A DNA stretch of 23,236 bases from CAYLNH01 sp964384625 (lineage in GTDB: Bacteria > Verrucomicrobiota > Lentisphaeria > JABSQK01). Below are positions 1 through 8,124 of this stretch, in pieces. The notes below the pieces were generated by a model. That model worked only from the letters and a program-made list of their open reading frames with translations, was not told the origin of the DNA and did not search any database. Position 1 is the first letter of the stretch; each line of letters begins with the position of its first letter. Made by a program: the position numbers and the translations under genes. The stretch lies in the NCBI GenBank assembly GCA_964384625.1, contig CAYLNH010000101.1, positions 1 to 23,236 of the forward strand, read 5' to 3'.

Positions 1-332
1 ACCCCATTAAGCTCAAATCAGCGGAATTCAGGGCAAAAACGATGGAAGATCCGATCCAGAAGGTCACGGAACTGGTGGCGCAGATTGCGGTGGCCAGCCA
101 GGAGCAGGCAACGGGGGTGCGGCAGATCAACACGTCTCTCGGCCAGATCGACAACCTGACACAGCAGAATGCCGCGACCGCCGAGGAGTGCGCCGCGACC
201 GCCGCCGAACAACAGAATCAAATCAACCGTCTGCGTGCCGAACTGGCCCGTCTGGCCGGCGGCCGCACGCCCGATACACTTCCGCCGGAACGGCGCTTGG
301 CAGAGCCGCCCGGCGGGCGGCTGCCGGCCTGA
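1..332 (+). CDS. Methyl-accepting chemotaxis protein, C-terminal fragment (5' end outside window)
   Basis: This is the end of a chemoreceptor signalling domain. The frame is open from the left edge (first full codon at 3) to TGA at 330-332, so the start lies outside the window. The visible peptide holds the membrane-distal to membrane-proximal return helix of the MCP four-helix bundle: a segment reading KVTELVAQIAVASQEQATG, then GVRQINTSLGQID and NLTQQNAATAEECAA. The SQEQ and QQNAA/EE stretches are the usual hallmark of this helix and of its methylation region. The protein then has a short coiled stretch and a Pro/Gly/Arg-rich tail, with no CheR-docking pentapeptide visible at the C terminus. 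In the cell such proteins relay ligand binding to CheA/CheW. An internal ATG at 42 is not a likely real start because the homology runs through it. The sensor type cannot be told from this fragment. Confidence 0.85.
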   Translation, partial: PIKLKSAEFRAKTMEDPIQKVTELVAQIAVASQEQATGVRQINTSLGQIDNLTQQNAATAEECAATAAEQQNQINRLRAELARLAGGRTPDTLPPERRLAEPPGGRLPA

Positions 333-419
333 CCACCGACGCCCGGCGCCGACCAAGGGAGAGAGCGGCAGCCGCGTTGTGACGAGGCGTACGCCGCGAA
401 TCAACTGTGGAGATGACCG

Positions 420-2315
420 ATGAGCACACGGGTTGCTCTGATATTCTGCCGGTGCGGCACCAACATTGCGGATCACGTCGATCTGGAGGAACTGGCCCGC
501 TGGGCGGCGGGAGTCGCAACGATTGACGTTGTGGAGACGGCCGACTTCCTCTGTTCGCCCGCGGGCCGGGACTCCTTGCGGCAACGCCTGCAGGAGCTGC
601 AGCCGACAGCCGTGGTGATCGCCGCCTGCAGTCCGAAAATGCACGAAGAGACTTTTCGCGCCGTCGCCGCAGACGCCGGCGTCAATCCCGGCCGCGTCCT
701 GCTGGCCAACATCCGCGAACAGGCCGCCTGGGTGACGCCGGACCGGGTCGCCGCCACCCGCAAAGCGATAGCGCTAATCCGGGCGGCCGTCGCCCGGGCC
801 GAATTCAGCGACGATCTGGAAGTGCGGACCATGCCGGCAGACACCGACATCCTGATCATCGGCGGCGGCGTCGCCGGCATCGAGGCGGCCTTGACCGCTG
901 CCACCGCCGGCCGGCAGGTCTATCTCATCGAACGCGATATCGCCCTCGGCGGTCAGGTCGCCCGGACGGAATCCGTGGCGCCGCAGATGGAGTGTTCGCC
1001 GTGTCTGCTCGCGCCGCGCCTGGCGGCGGTTGCCGAGCACGAGAACATCCATGTGGTGACCCATGCCGAAGTCACGGCGGTACTGGGGTTTTACGGCAAC
1101 TTCACGGTCCGCGTGACGCGGCATCCGACGTATGTAAACAGCCGCTGCATCGGCTGCGGCGAATGTTTTGCCGCCTGCCCGGTTTCGGTTCCCGATCCCT
1201 CCTGGCGCCGTCAGGGCGCGAGCCGGGCTGTTCGCACGCTCTATCCCGGATCCGTACCGGCGATGGCCGCCATCGACCCGACTGTCTGCCGCCATTTCAC
1301 CACGGGCGACTGTGACGCCTGCCGCGCCGCCTGCCCGTTCGATGCGATCGATTTCGCCGATCCCGGCGAAGCGCTGGAGTTCCAGGTCGGCGCCCTGATC
1401 CTCGCGACCGGGTTCGAACCGCTGCCCGCGCCCGATCAATTCGGCCACAGCAACATCCCGGATGTGCTGACCCTGTCCGAGTTCGAATGCCGCATCAGCG
1501 CCAACGGCCCGACCGGGGGCGTCCTGCAGACGGCGGCGGGGGCCACCCCGGAGACCATCGCCGTCATCCATCTGGAGCCCTCTCCCCTGCTGGAGCTGTA
1601 CGCCCTGAAAGTGGACGCCTATATCGAACACCTCTTGCCGACCGCCGAAGTGCTGCATATCCACGAATGCCCCATGACGGGGACAGCGGTCGATCGGCTG
1701 CAGGAGCAACACGGACTGAGGCCGAATTTCTGGATCTGCCGGGACGTCCTCGGGCTGCGCGTAACCGCCACCGACCGGCTGGACATCCGCGGCGGCGAGC
1801 TCGATCCGATCCAGGTGGACATGGTCCTGCTGTGCGGCCCCATGGGACCGGCCGACGGCACGTCGGAACTGGCGGAACTCCTGGCCGTCGACCAGCGCGA
1901 CGACGGGTTCTTTGCGGCCGGCCACCCCTTGCTGCAGCAAGTCAACACCACTGTCGACGGCATCTACACTGCCGGTGCGGCCGCCGGTTTCTGCAACGTC
2001 CCCACGGCAATCACCCGGGCTCGCGCGGCCGCCGGCGACGCCGTCAGCCGCCTGCAGCCCGGTCGCGAAATCCCGCTGGAAAGCATGACCAGTTGTATCG
2101 ACGAGACGATCTGTGCCGGCTGCAAGCTCTGCCTCCAGGCCTGTCCGTACGACGCAATCCATTATGACGCCGACGCCCGGGTTTCCCGTATTAACGAAGC
2201 CATCTGCCGCGGCTGCGGCACCTGCACCGCCGCCTGTCCCAGCGGTGCGTCGCGGGCGCGGAGTTTCGACGACCGCCAGATCTATGCCGAGATCGGAGGG
2301 CTGCTGCATGACTGA
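420..2315 (+). CDS. hdrA: HdrA-type FAD/iron-sulfur subunit (heterodisulfide reductase subunit A-like)
   Basis: The 631-residue protein has the HdrA domain order. The N-terminal domain has CxC (C10, C12), FLCSPAG at C45 and AACSPKMHEETF at C70. A thioredoxin-reductase-like FAD domain follows, with GGGVAG at 148-153 and a GGQVARTES/ECSPCLLAPR segment. An inserted ferredoxin domain has C243, C246, C249 and C253 plus C290, C298, C301 and C305. A C-terminal two-cluster ferredoxin has C565/C568/C571/C575 and C596/C599/C602/C606. In characterised complexes HdrA bifurcates electrons from the hydrogenase to ferredoxin and to a second acceptor. The CxGSRD...YCSRVCC segment I recall from archaeal HdrA is absent around residues 380-400, where the text reads AVIHLEPSPLLELYALK. 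The ATG start has GGAGATGACC just upstream. The stop overlaps mvhD. HdrA family is near certain; the electron acceptor is unknown because hdrB and hdrC are not adjacent. Confidence 0.92.
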   Translation: MSTRVALIFCRCGTNIADHVDLEELARWAAGVATIDVVETADFLCSPAGRDSLRQRLQELQPTAVVIAACSPKMHEETFRAVAADAGVNPGRVLLANIREQAAWVTPDRVAATRKAIALIRAAVARAEFSDDLEVRTMPADTDILIIGGGVAGIEAALTAATAGRQVYLIERDIALGGQVARTESVAPQMECSPCLLAPRLAAVAEHENIHVVTHAEVTAVLGFYGNFTVRVTRHPTYVNSRCIGCGECFAACPVSVPDPSWRRQGASRAVRTLYPGSVPAMAAIDPTVCRHFTTGDCDACRAACPFDAIDFADPGEALEFQVGALILATGFEPLPAPDQFGHSNIPDVLTLSEFECRISANGPTGGVLQTAAGATPETIAVIHLEPSPLLELYALKVDAYIEHLLPTAEVLHIHECPMTGTAVDRLQEQHGLRPNFWICRDVLGLRVTATDRLDIRGGELDPIQVDMVLLCGPMGPADGTSELAELLAVDQRDDGFFAAGHPLLQQVNTTVDGIYTAGAAAGFCNVPTAITRARAAAGDAVSRLQPGREIPLESMTSCIDETICAGCKLCLQACPYDAIHYDADARVSRINEAICRGCGTCTAACPSGASRARSFDDRQIYAEIGGLLHD

Positions 2316-2736
2316 GTTCACCCCGAAGATCATCGCGTTCGTCTGCAACTGGTGCAGCTACGCCGGCGCCGACGCCGCCGGCGGCCGGCGCCTGTCCTGC
2401 CCGGCCGAAGTTAAACTGGTCCGCATCATGTGCACCGGCCGCATCGACCCGCAATTCGTTATGACTGCTTTTCGCGACGGCGCCGACGGCGTCATCGTCA
2501 TGGGCTGTCATCCGGGCGAATGTCACTATCGCGACGGCAACCTGAAGGCCCAACGGCGCTTCCGGCTGTTCGCCCGGCTGCTGGCGGACTTCGGCATCGA
2601 CGCCGAGCGCTTTCGGCTTGAGTGGGTCGGCGCCGCGGAAGCCGAGAGATTCCAGCAGGTGACCACGGAGATGACCGCCGCCGTCCGCCGTCTCGGACCG
2701 CTGCACCTGCGGGGCGCCGTGGAGGGACAGACATGA
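2308..2736 (+). CDS. mvhD: MvhD: [2Fe-2S] subunit linking hydrogenase to HdrA
   Basis: This 142-residue protein matches the MvhD/HdrA-partner family closely: IIAFVCNWCSYAGADAAG near the N terminus, RIMCTGRIDP at 39-47, and VIVMGCHPGECHYRDGN at 62-78. Cys13, Cys16, Cys42, Cys67 and Cys72 are the expected candidates for [2Fe-2S] cluster binding. In the known complex the subunit passes electrons from the hydrogenase small subunit to HdrA. The ATG at 2308 was chosen because it lies inside the end of hdrA (8-base overlap), has GGAGGG at 2295-2300 with a 7-base spacer, and gives the family N terminus; the frame stays open much further upstream but that part is hdrA sequence in another frame. The stop overlaps the mvhG start as ATGA, so translation of hdrA, mvhD and mvhG is probably coupled. 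Confidence 0.93.
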   Translation: MTEFTPKIIAFVCNWCSYAGADAAGGRRLSCPAEVKLVRIMCTGRIDPQFVMTAFRDGADGVIVMGCHPGECHYRDGNLKAQRRFRLFARLLADFGIDAERFRLEWVGAAEAERFQQVTTEMTAAVRRLGPLHLRGAVEGQT

Positions 2737-3731
2737 GTGACATCCCCCGGATCGGCTTCTACTGGTGCGCCGCCTGCGGCGGCTGTGAAGAAACCGTGGT
2801 CGACCTGGCTGAGCACCTCCTCGAGGTGGCCGCCGCGGTCGACATCGTGTTCTGGCCCTGCGCCATGGATTTCAAGCGAAGCGACGTCGAAGACCTCGCG
2901 GACGGCGCCATGACCGCCTGTTTCGTCAACGGCGCAATCCGCACGGACGAGCAACGCGAGATGGCTGAGCTGCTGCGGCGCAAATCGAGGCTGATCGTCG
3001 CTCTGGGCAGCTGTGCCACGCACGGCGGCGTCCCGGCCCTGGCCAACCTGACCAGTCGCCGGGAGGTCCTGCGCACGTCGTACCTGGAGTCGCCGACCGT
3101 GGACAACCCGAAGGGGGTCCTGCCGCAAACCGCAACGGACGCGGCCGGATGCCGGCTCGAACTGCCGGCGTTTCACACGACCGTCCGGAAGCTGAGCGAT
3201 GTGGTTGACGTGGACTACTACCTGCCGGGCTGCGCGCCGATGCCGGACAACCTGGCCGCCGCCGTCGAAGCCCTGCTGCAGGACGAGCTTCCCGAAACCG
3301 GCAGTGTGCTCACCCCGAACCTCGCGCTGTGCCGGGATTGCCCCCGCAACGAAACAAAACCCGACGACGTGATCCTCCATCAACTGCGGCGCCCCCACGA
3401 AATCGAGCTGGACGACGAGCAGTGTTTCCTCGCCCAGGGCGTGATCTGTCTGGGCCCCGCCACGCGCACCGGCTGCGGCGCCGCCTGTATTGACGGCAAC
3501 ATGCCGTGCACCGGATGCTACGGCCCCACCGACAACGTCCGCGACCAGGGCGCCAAGATGATCGCCACCCTCGGCGGCATCCTGCCCGGCGATACGCCGG
3601 CGGCCGTCGACGCGCAGTTGGATCACCTGCCCGATCCGGCCGGCACCCTGTACCGTTACTCGCTGTCCGCGTCCCTGCTCGGAGCGGCCCGCCAACAGGA
3701 CCTCGAAGATGCCGAAAACCATCACGATTGA
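2733..3731 (+). CDS. mvhG: [NiFe] hydrogenase small subunit, MvhG type
   Basis: The 332-residue protein is the iron-sulfur small subunit of a group 3-type [NiFe] hydrogenase. CAACGGCEE at 12-20, LGSCATHGG at 91-99 (C94) and YLPGCAPMP at 163-171 (C167) are the proximal-cluster motifs. Further Cys pairs (C200/C203; C231, C239, C248, C252, C259, C262) fit medial and distal clusters. It carries electrons from the Ni-Fe site of the large subunit to MvhD. No twin-arginine signal is present, so it acts in the cytoplasm. The ATG at 2733 overlaps the mvhD stop and is preceded by GGAGGG at a 6-base distance. Its 3' end overlaps mvhA by 23 bases. At about 330 residues it is near the usual length for this subunit. 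A cofactor-less small subunit of another group 3 hydrogenase would look similar, but the HdrA/MvhD neighbours argue for the Mvh type. Confidence 0.92.
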   Translation: MSDIPRIGFYWCAACGGCEETVVDLAEHLLEVAAAVDIVFWPCAMDFKRSDVEDLADGAMTACFVNGAIRTDEQREMAELLRRKSRLIVALGSCATHGGVPALANLTSRREVLRTSYLESPTVDNPKGVLPQTATDAAGCRLELPAFHTTVRKLSDVVDVDYYLPGCAPMPDNLAAAVEALLQDELPETGSVLTPNLALCRDCPRNETKPDDVILHQLRRPHEIELDDEQCFLAQGVICLGPATRTGCGAACIDGNMPCTGCYGPTDNVRDQGAKMIATLGGILPGDTPAAVDAQLDHLPDPAGTLYRYSLSASLLGAARQQDLEDAENHHD

Positions 3732-5208
3732 CCCCATCACCCGTTTGGAAGGGCACGGCAAGATCATCATCTGCCTCGACGACCGGGGCGACGTCGACCG
3801 CGCCTTCTTTCAGATCCCGGAGCTGCGCGGCTTTGAGGCCTTTTGTGTCGGCCGCCACGCCGAGGACATGCCGCAGATCACCAGCCGCATCTGCGGCGTC
3901 TGCCCGACAGCGCATCACATGGCTGCCGTCAAAGCGCTTGACGATCTGTTCGGCGTCTCCCCGCCGCCGGCAGCCGAGATCATTCGCAAGATCTTCTACA
4001 ACATGTTCATCTTCGAAGACCACCTGGTACACTTCTACTACCTGGGCGGGCCGGACTTCATCGTCGGCCCGGACGCGCCGCCGGCCGAACGCAACATCGT
4101 CGGCGTCGCCCGAAAGGTGGGCCGAGCCACGGCCCGCCGGGTCATCGAAATGCGGGCCCGCTGTCGCGAGCTGATGAGCTGGATGGGCGGCAAGGTGGTC
4201 CACCCGGTGCTGGGACTGCCCGGCGGCGTCGCCAAACGCCTGACCGCCGAAAAGCGCGAGGAGATCCTGGCCTTCGCCGCGGACGCCGTCGAGTTTGCCC
4301 GGTTCACGCTGCAGATCTTCGACGACCTCGTGCTGCAGGACGAGGACTATCGGGCCATGCTGCTGGCGGGTCCCTACAAACATCGGACCTGCTATATGGG
4401 ACTGGTCAACGCCGAGCAACAGGTCGACTTCTATGAGCACGACGTCCGCGTCGTCGCGCCGGACGGCAAGGAACTCCTGCAGTTCGCCCCGCGCGAGTAC
4501 CGTCGCCACCTTGCCGAGCACGTCGAACCGTGGAGCTACGTGAAGTTCCCCTATCTGCGCGAACGCGGCTGGCAGGGCTTCGTCGCCGGCGACGGCACCA
4601 GTCTGGTGCGCGTGGCGCCGCTGGGTCGACTGAACAGCGCGGCGGGCATGGCGACGCCGCAGGCGCAGGAGGAGCATGACCGGCTGTTCGCCAGGCTCGA
4701 GGGCAAGCCGGCACACAACACGCTGGCCTGGCACTGGGCCCGACTGGTCGAGGTCCTCCAGGCCGCTGAAGCCATTCAGCAACTGGCCGGCGACAAGGAG
4801 GTCCTGACGGACCCCATCCGCAATCTCGATCTGCAGACGCCGGACGAAGGGGTCGGCATCGTCGAAGCCCCCCGCGGCACTTTGATTCACCACTACCGCA
4901 GTGACGCCGCCGGCGTCATCACCATGGCAAATCTCATTGTCGCAACGAACTTCAACGCGGCGCCGATCTGCATGTCCATCGAGCAGGCGGCGCGCGGTCT
5001 GATCCGGGGCGGCAACATCAGCGACGGCCTGCTGAACCGGGTCGAGATGGCGTTCCGCGCCTACGACCCCTGCTTTTCCTGCGCGACCCACGCCTTGCCC
5101 GGGGAGATGCCCCTGGAAGCAATCGTCTGCGGTCCCGACGGCGCTCCGATTGTCCGGGTGACCCGGGCCGCCCGCGGCCGCCAGACGATCACTCCTGCCG
5201 GAGCTTGA
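3709..5208 (+). CDS. mvhA: [NiFe] hydrogenase large subunit, MvhA type
   Basis: The 499-residue catalytic subunit begins with ITIDPITRLEGHGKI, typical of large subunits. The N-terminal Ni-Fe ligand motif is SRICGVCPTAHH (C62, C65) and the C-terminal one is DPCFSCATH (C455, C458, H461), so all four nickel-binding cysteines are present. Thirty-eight residues follow H461; a specific endopeptidase usually removes such a tail during maturation in this family, and no protease gene is in this window. The enzyme oxidises or produces hydrogen and feeds MvhG. The ATG at 3709 lies within the last codons of mvhG and has AGGA 8 bases upstream, so it is likely translated from the same message. The motifs exclude a Complex I 49-kDa homologue, which would lack the full cysteine set. 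Confidence 0.94.
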   Translation: MPKTITIDPITRLEGHGKIIICLDDRGDVDRAFFQIPELRGFEAFCVGRHAEDMPQITSRICGVCPTAHHMAAVKALDDLFGVSPPPAAEIIRKIFYNMFIFEDHLVHFYYLGGPDFIVGPDAPPAERNIVGVARKVGRATARRVIEMRARCRELMSWMGGKVVHPVLGLPGGVAKRLTAEKREEILAFAADAVEFARFTLQIFDDLVLQDEDYRAMLLAGPYKHRTCYMGLVNAEQQVDFYEHDVRVVAPDGKELLQFAPREYRRHLAEHVEPWSYVKFPYLRERGWQGFVAGDGTSLVRVAPLGRLNSAAGMATPQAQEEHDRLFARLEGKPAHNTLAWHWARLVEVLQAAEAIQQLAGDKEVLTDPIRNLDLQTPDEGVGIVEAPRGTLIHHYRSDAAGVITMANLIVATNFNAAPICMSIEQAARGLIRGGNISDGLLNRVEMAFRAYDPCFSCATHALPGEMPLEAIVCGPDGAPIVRVTRAARGRQTITPAGA

Positions 5209-5302
5209 TTTACCCCTGAGTCAGGCCATAGTGAAAGCGTTCGGGGCGGGCCGCAGAAAAAAAGAAGACGAAAAACTGAAGCATAAGAGTCGAGGGATTA
5301 CC

Positions 5303-5521
5303 GTGGCAGAAGTATTGGACTGCAAGGGGTTGAAGTGCCCTCAACCCGTCCTGAAACTGGCCATCAAGGCCAACACCATGGCCGCCGGACAGACGTTGGA
5401 AGTCCAGGCAGACTGCGCTGAATTTGAACGTGATGTGCGCAAATGGTGCAATGACTCCGGCAAGGTTCTGATCAGCATTGTCGATCGCGGGGGGTTCAAG
5501 GCCGCGACCATTCAGTTCTGA
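5303..5521 (+). CDS. tusA: TusA-family sulfur-carrier protein
   Basis: The small protein (72 residues from GTG at 5303) has the TusA/SirA signature: LDCKGLKCPQPVLKL at 5-19, with Cys12 of the CPxP motif as the expected persulfide-carrying residue, and a beta-alpha-beta pattern ending GGFKAATIQF. TusA proteins relay sulfur in tRNA thiolation, molybdenum cofactor synthesis or dissimilatory sulfur metabolism. GTG 5303 was preferred over an in-frame GTG at 5231 because GAGGG lies 6 bases upstream and the family starts close to this point; the extra 24 residues from 5231 are Lys-rich and unlike the family. It follows mvhA by 94 bases on the same strand with no clear terminator between, so cotranscription with the hydrogenase is plausible. 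Its exact substrate cannot be read from the sequence. Confidence 0.88.
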   Translation: MAEVLDCKGLKCPQPVLKLAIKANTMAAGQTLEVQADCAEFERDVRKWCNDSGKVLISIVDRGGFKAATIQF

Positions 5522-5582
5522 CCGGCACAGTCGCGCCAGACGGCTGCGGCACTCCGGCGGTTCACGGCGCGCGCCGGCGGGA

Positions 5583-6791
5583 CTACTTGAATTCGATCCC
5601 GCAGATGCGGTAGCTGACGAAGCTGTAGGAATCCGTACCCGGGCTGGCTTCCGAGCTGCGGACACAACCGGGGATCTCTCCTTCCACGCGGCCCTTCTTG
5701 AACTGGAACAATCCGGTGTGTCCTTTGACTTCGCAGCCTTCCCGGCGGAAGGCTGACAGGTCCAGCTTGAAACTGCGGGCGCCGGTGACGGCGGCAACGA
5801 TCTTCTGTTGCCGGTGGGCAACCGTCAGGACCCCGTTGGCATAGGTAATGGTCACATCGCCGAGCCGCGGGTTGTATTCGCTTTCCTCCCCTGTGCCGAT
5901 CGTCCGGAACCCTCTGGCGTACGCCTGGTACTTCCGGCAGAAAGGCGCCTTGGCCTGCAGTTCTTCCAGGGCCTGGAGCTTGCCTTTGTAGTTGCCGGGC
6001 TGGGCCGTAAGCTTCAGCACACGGCTGCGGGGGGCAAGCTTGAGGATCTCGGCGACGGCCTCGCCGCCGGCCCGGCGGATACCGGCGTCCTGATCGCAGG
6101 AGACCTTGACGGCCGCCGCCAGGGCCGGGGCGCCGGCCTGGACAAGCGCCTTGCAGCCGGCTTCCGGGTCGTTACCGCAGGCAACGTCGCAGACGTAGTC
6201 CAGCGAGGGCTTGACCGCTTTGCGGGCCAGACTGTTAAGGACCTCCTGCCGGCTCCTGCCCGCGGCGCTCCGGTGCAGCTCGATCAGGGCGTCGGTTGAC
6301 AGCTCGTTCTGCATCCGCACCAATCCCTCCAGGATCAGCTTGCGTTCCGCACTGGAGCCGGCGTCGAACTTTTCCTGCAGCCGCCGGGCGGACTCGGGTC
6401 CATCGACATCGGCCAGGGCCAGCAGGATCTGCCGGCGCAGTTCGGCGTCCGCCTCGTCGTAGTCGTCGTCCAGCGTCTTGATGATGTGGCCGGACAAGTC
6501 CTCCTGCCATTCGAGACCAAGGGCGACGAGTTCGGCCTGGGCTTCCGGTTCGATCTTGTCGTAGCCGGCTTCAAACAGGCGGCGATAGAGCTTGGCCTGT
6601 TTGATGTAGCGTCTGGCGGGCGGCCGGAGCCGGGGTTCCTCGATGTAGGCCTCGATCAGGAGGTCCTGGTTGGCGGGATCGCGAACGCGGTCATCAACAG
6701 TATTCCCCATCGCCGCGGACACCAGACTGTGCTGCAAGCCCACCTGCTGGGCCAGTTCTTTGCGGAGCTGTTCCCGGGTATGCTGGCGCAC
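5583..6791 (-). pseudogene. Helical-repeat (HEAT-like) C-terminal part of a split zinc-ribbon membrane protein
   Basis: This frame encodes 402 residues from a GTG at 6791 to TAG at 5583. Much of it is predicted alpha-helical, with pairs such as AELRRQILLALADVDGPESARRLQEKFDAG and LILEGLVRMQNELSTDALIELHR that resemble HEAT-type repeats. The C-terminal third (from about residue 290) looks like a beta-rich domain that I do not recognise. The frame is closed by TGA only four codons before the GTG, and there is no convincing ribosome site. The upstream gene encodes a zinc ribbon and one membrane segment and runs into this region in another frame. Removing one A from the AAAA run at 6798-6801 (read on the minus strand) joins both into a 489-residue protein. 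I therefore read this as the distal half of one gene, broken by mutation, sequencing error or slippage. It could still be an independently translated protein. Confidence 0.6.
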
Positions 6792-7053
6792 GAGCAGTTT
6801 TCAAGCCGATCGCACCACCGGCGATCAGAAGGATCGGCACGAGAATCAAGGACCATTTGAAAAGGATCGACCGGTAGTACTCCCAGTGTCCGGCGTCATC
6901 CTCAATGACAATCTCGGCGGCGTCCGCGCCGGGCACCGCGAGGCCGGTTTTGAAGTTCGTCCCGCAATTGGTGCAGAGCTTGGCGCCGACCGGCATTGTC
7001 GCCCGGCAATTGGTACAGACTTGTCCTTCATTCATTTTCTTGTGATCCGGCAT
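6694..7053 (-). CDS. Zinc-ribbon, single-membrane-span protein (N-terminal part of the split gene)
   Basis: The 119-residue frame starts at ATG 7053 behind AAGGA (spacer about 5 bases). Residues 13-30 form a zinc ribbon: VCTNCRATMPVGAKLCTNCG, with two CxxC pairs. A linker follows, then a membrane span around residues 65-84 (WSLILVPILLIAGGAIGL). After KTA the sequence turns Pro/Gly/Arg-rich (ARAPAYPGTAPQRTGPAGG) and ends at 6694, overlapping the helical-repeat frame by about 98 bases. That tail looks out of frame, while the overlapping frame reads QHTREQLRKELAQQVG, as expected just outside a membrane span. The likely intact product is a cytoplasmic zinc ribbon, membrane anchor and external helical-repeat domain. 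The gene starts 54 bases after the dehydrogenase stop and may share its transcript. Its function is unknown. Confidence 0.7.
   Translation of the reverse strand: MPDHKKMNEGQVCTNCRATMPVGAKLCTNCGTNFKTGLAVPGADAAEIVIEDDAGHWEYYRSILFKWSLILVPILLIAGGAIGLKTARAPAYPGTAPQRTGPAGGLAAQSGVRGDGEYC
6798..6801 (-). other. Probable +1 frameshift site at an A4 run
   Basis: On the minus strand the sequence reads TTGAAAACTGCTCGTGCG. With four As the zinc-ribbon frame continues to a short unlikely tail; with three As it reads through into the helical-repeat frame as GLKLLVRQHTREQ. This is seen directly in the sequence. Whether it is a true mutation, an assembly error or programmed slippage is not decidable here. 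Confidence 0.6.
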
Positions 7054-7107
7054 TCTTTCCTTCTCGTTTTGTCAGACAGGCTGCGTCAGAGTGCATGAAT
7101 CCCTTCG

Positions 7108-8124
7108 CTACAAGTCAATCAGGACCTTCAAACTGCGCTCGCCTTCCCGGTCAATGTAGTCGTAGGCCTCTCTATACTGCTCGAACGGGAAGTGTGTGGT
7201 AAACAGCGGGTTCACTGCGACCGCGCCCGCGGCGACCCATTCGACGGCCTGTTCATAGTCGTCTTTCCGGTACATCAACGTGCCGACGAGACTCAGTTCC
7301 CGATCGCCGACAACGGAGAGATCCACCTGCGGTTTGCCGGCAAAGACGCCCACGGTCATGATCCGGCCGCCTTTGGCTACGGTCTGAATGATGTCGTCCA
7401 TCGCGCCCTCGACGCCGGCGCATTCCAGGCCGATGCTGTAGCCGGCCTCGCCGAACACGCGCCGGACGCCGTCAGCCAGGGATTCCTCCCGGACGTTGAC
7501 GGTGTGTTCGATGCCGCAGCGGCGGGCAATCTCCAGGCGGAACTCGCTGACATCCGAGATCAGCGCCTTCGCCCCCCGGGCCGCGGCACACTGGGCGACG
7601 AGGTTGCCGATCGGACCGGCGCCGGCAACCACAACGTTCCGACCGGCCATGTCCCCTGCCCTGGCGGTGGCATGGACCGCGACGGCCACCGGCTCGATGG
7701 CGGCGCCCTGATCTGCCGTGAAGCTGTCCGGCAGCAGCACCACGGCATCGGCCGCGGTGACGAAGAGGTCCTGCGCTACACCCGGCGCCTGAAAGCCCTT
7801 GACCCGCAGTTCATCACAGATGTTGTAGTCGCCGCGCCGGCAGGGGGCACACTCGCCGCAGACCAATTGCGGCGTCGCGGTCACCAGTCGGCCGACCGCA
7901 ATATCGTCAACGCCGTCGCCGACGGCTTCGACCACGGCGGAGAACTCGTGACCCTGGACGACCGGATATCCGGTGAACGGATGCTGGCCGTGGCGCACAT
8001 GCACATCGGAACCGCAGACGCCGATCCGGCGGATCCGCAAGAGCACTTCGCCGGGTTCGGGGGTCGGTTCAGGAACGTCGCGATATTCGATCTCGCCGGG
8101 AGCTATCATCACTGCCTGTCGCAT
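7108..8124 (-). CDS. Zinc-dependent medium-chain alcohol/polyol dehydrogenase
   Basis: The 338-residue protein is a zinc MDR dehydrogenase close to the sorbitol/threonine/idonate-type subfamily. The catalytic zinc site is C37 in GVCGSD, H59-E60 in QGHE and E144 in AAIEP. The structural zinc site is C89, C92, C95 and C103 (CGECAPCRRGDYNIC). The NAD-binding fold shows VAGAGPIG at 166-173, with Asp191 at the end of the second strand favouring NAD over NADP. It should oxidise a sugar alcohol, sugar acid or amino alcohol reversibly; the exact substrate is unclear. The start at ATG 8124 has AAAGGG 7 bases upstream; the frame extends 24 codons further to 8196 but without homology. The gene is divergent from the DMT transporter and upstream of the zinc-ribbon gene, neither of which fixes its pathway. 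Confidence 0.88.
   Translation of the reverse strand: MRQAVMIAPGEIEYRDVPEPTPEPGEVLLRIRRIGVCGSDVHVRHGQHPFTGYPVVQGHEFSAVVEAVGDGVDDIAVGRLVTATPQLVCGECAPCRRGDYNICDELRVKGFQAPGVAQDLFVTAADAVVLLPDSFTADQGAAIEPVAVAVHATARAGDMAGRNVVVAGAGPIGNLVAQCAAARGAKALISDVSEFRLEIARRCGIEHTVNVREESLADGVRRVFGEAGYSIGLECAGVEGAMDDIIQTVAKGGRIMTVGVFAGKPQVDLSVVGDRELSLVGTLMYRKDDYEQAVEWVAAGAVAVNPLFTTHFPFEQYREAYDYIDREGERSLKVLIDL

Noticed and set aside
774..2348. Long open frame on the minus strand opposite hdrA
   Set aside because: Low-complexity Gly/Ala/Asp/Arg-rich product with no motifs; hdrA on the plus strand has full family homology.
3310..5091. Long minus-strand open frame opposite mvhG and mvhA
   Set aside because: Antisense shadow in high-GC DNA; it crosses two well-supported genes and shows no domain.
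5531..5580. GC-rich inverted bases between tusA and the convergent helical-repeat gene
   Set aside because: Short stem (CCGGCG/CGCCGG) and no T-run; could arise by base composition alone.
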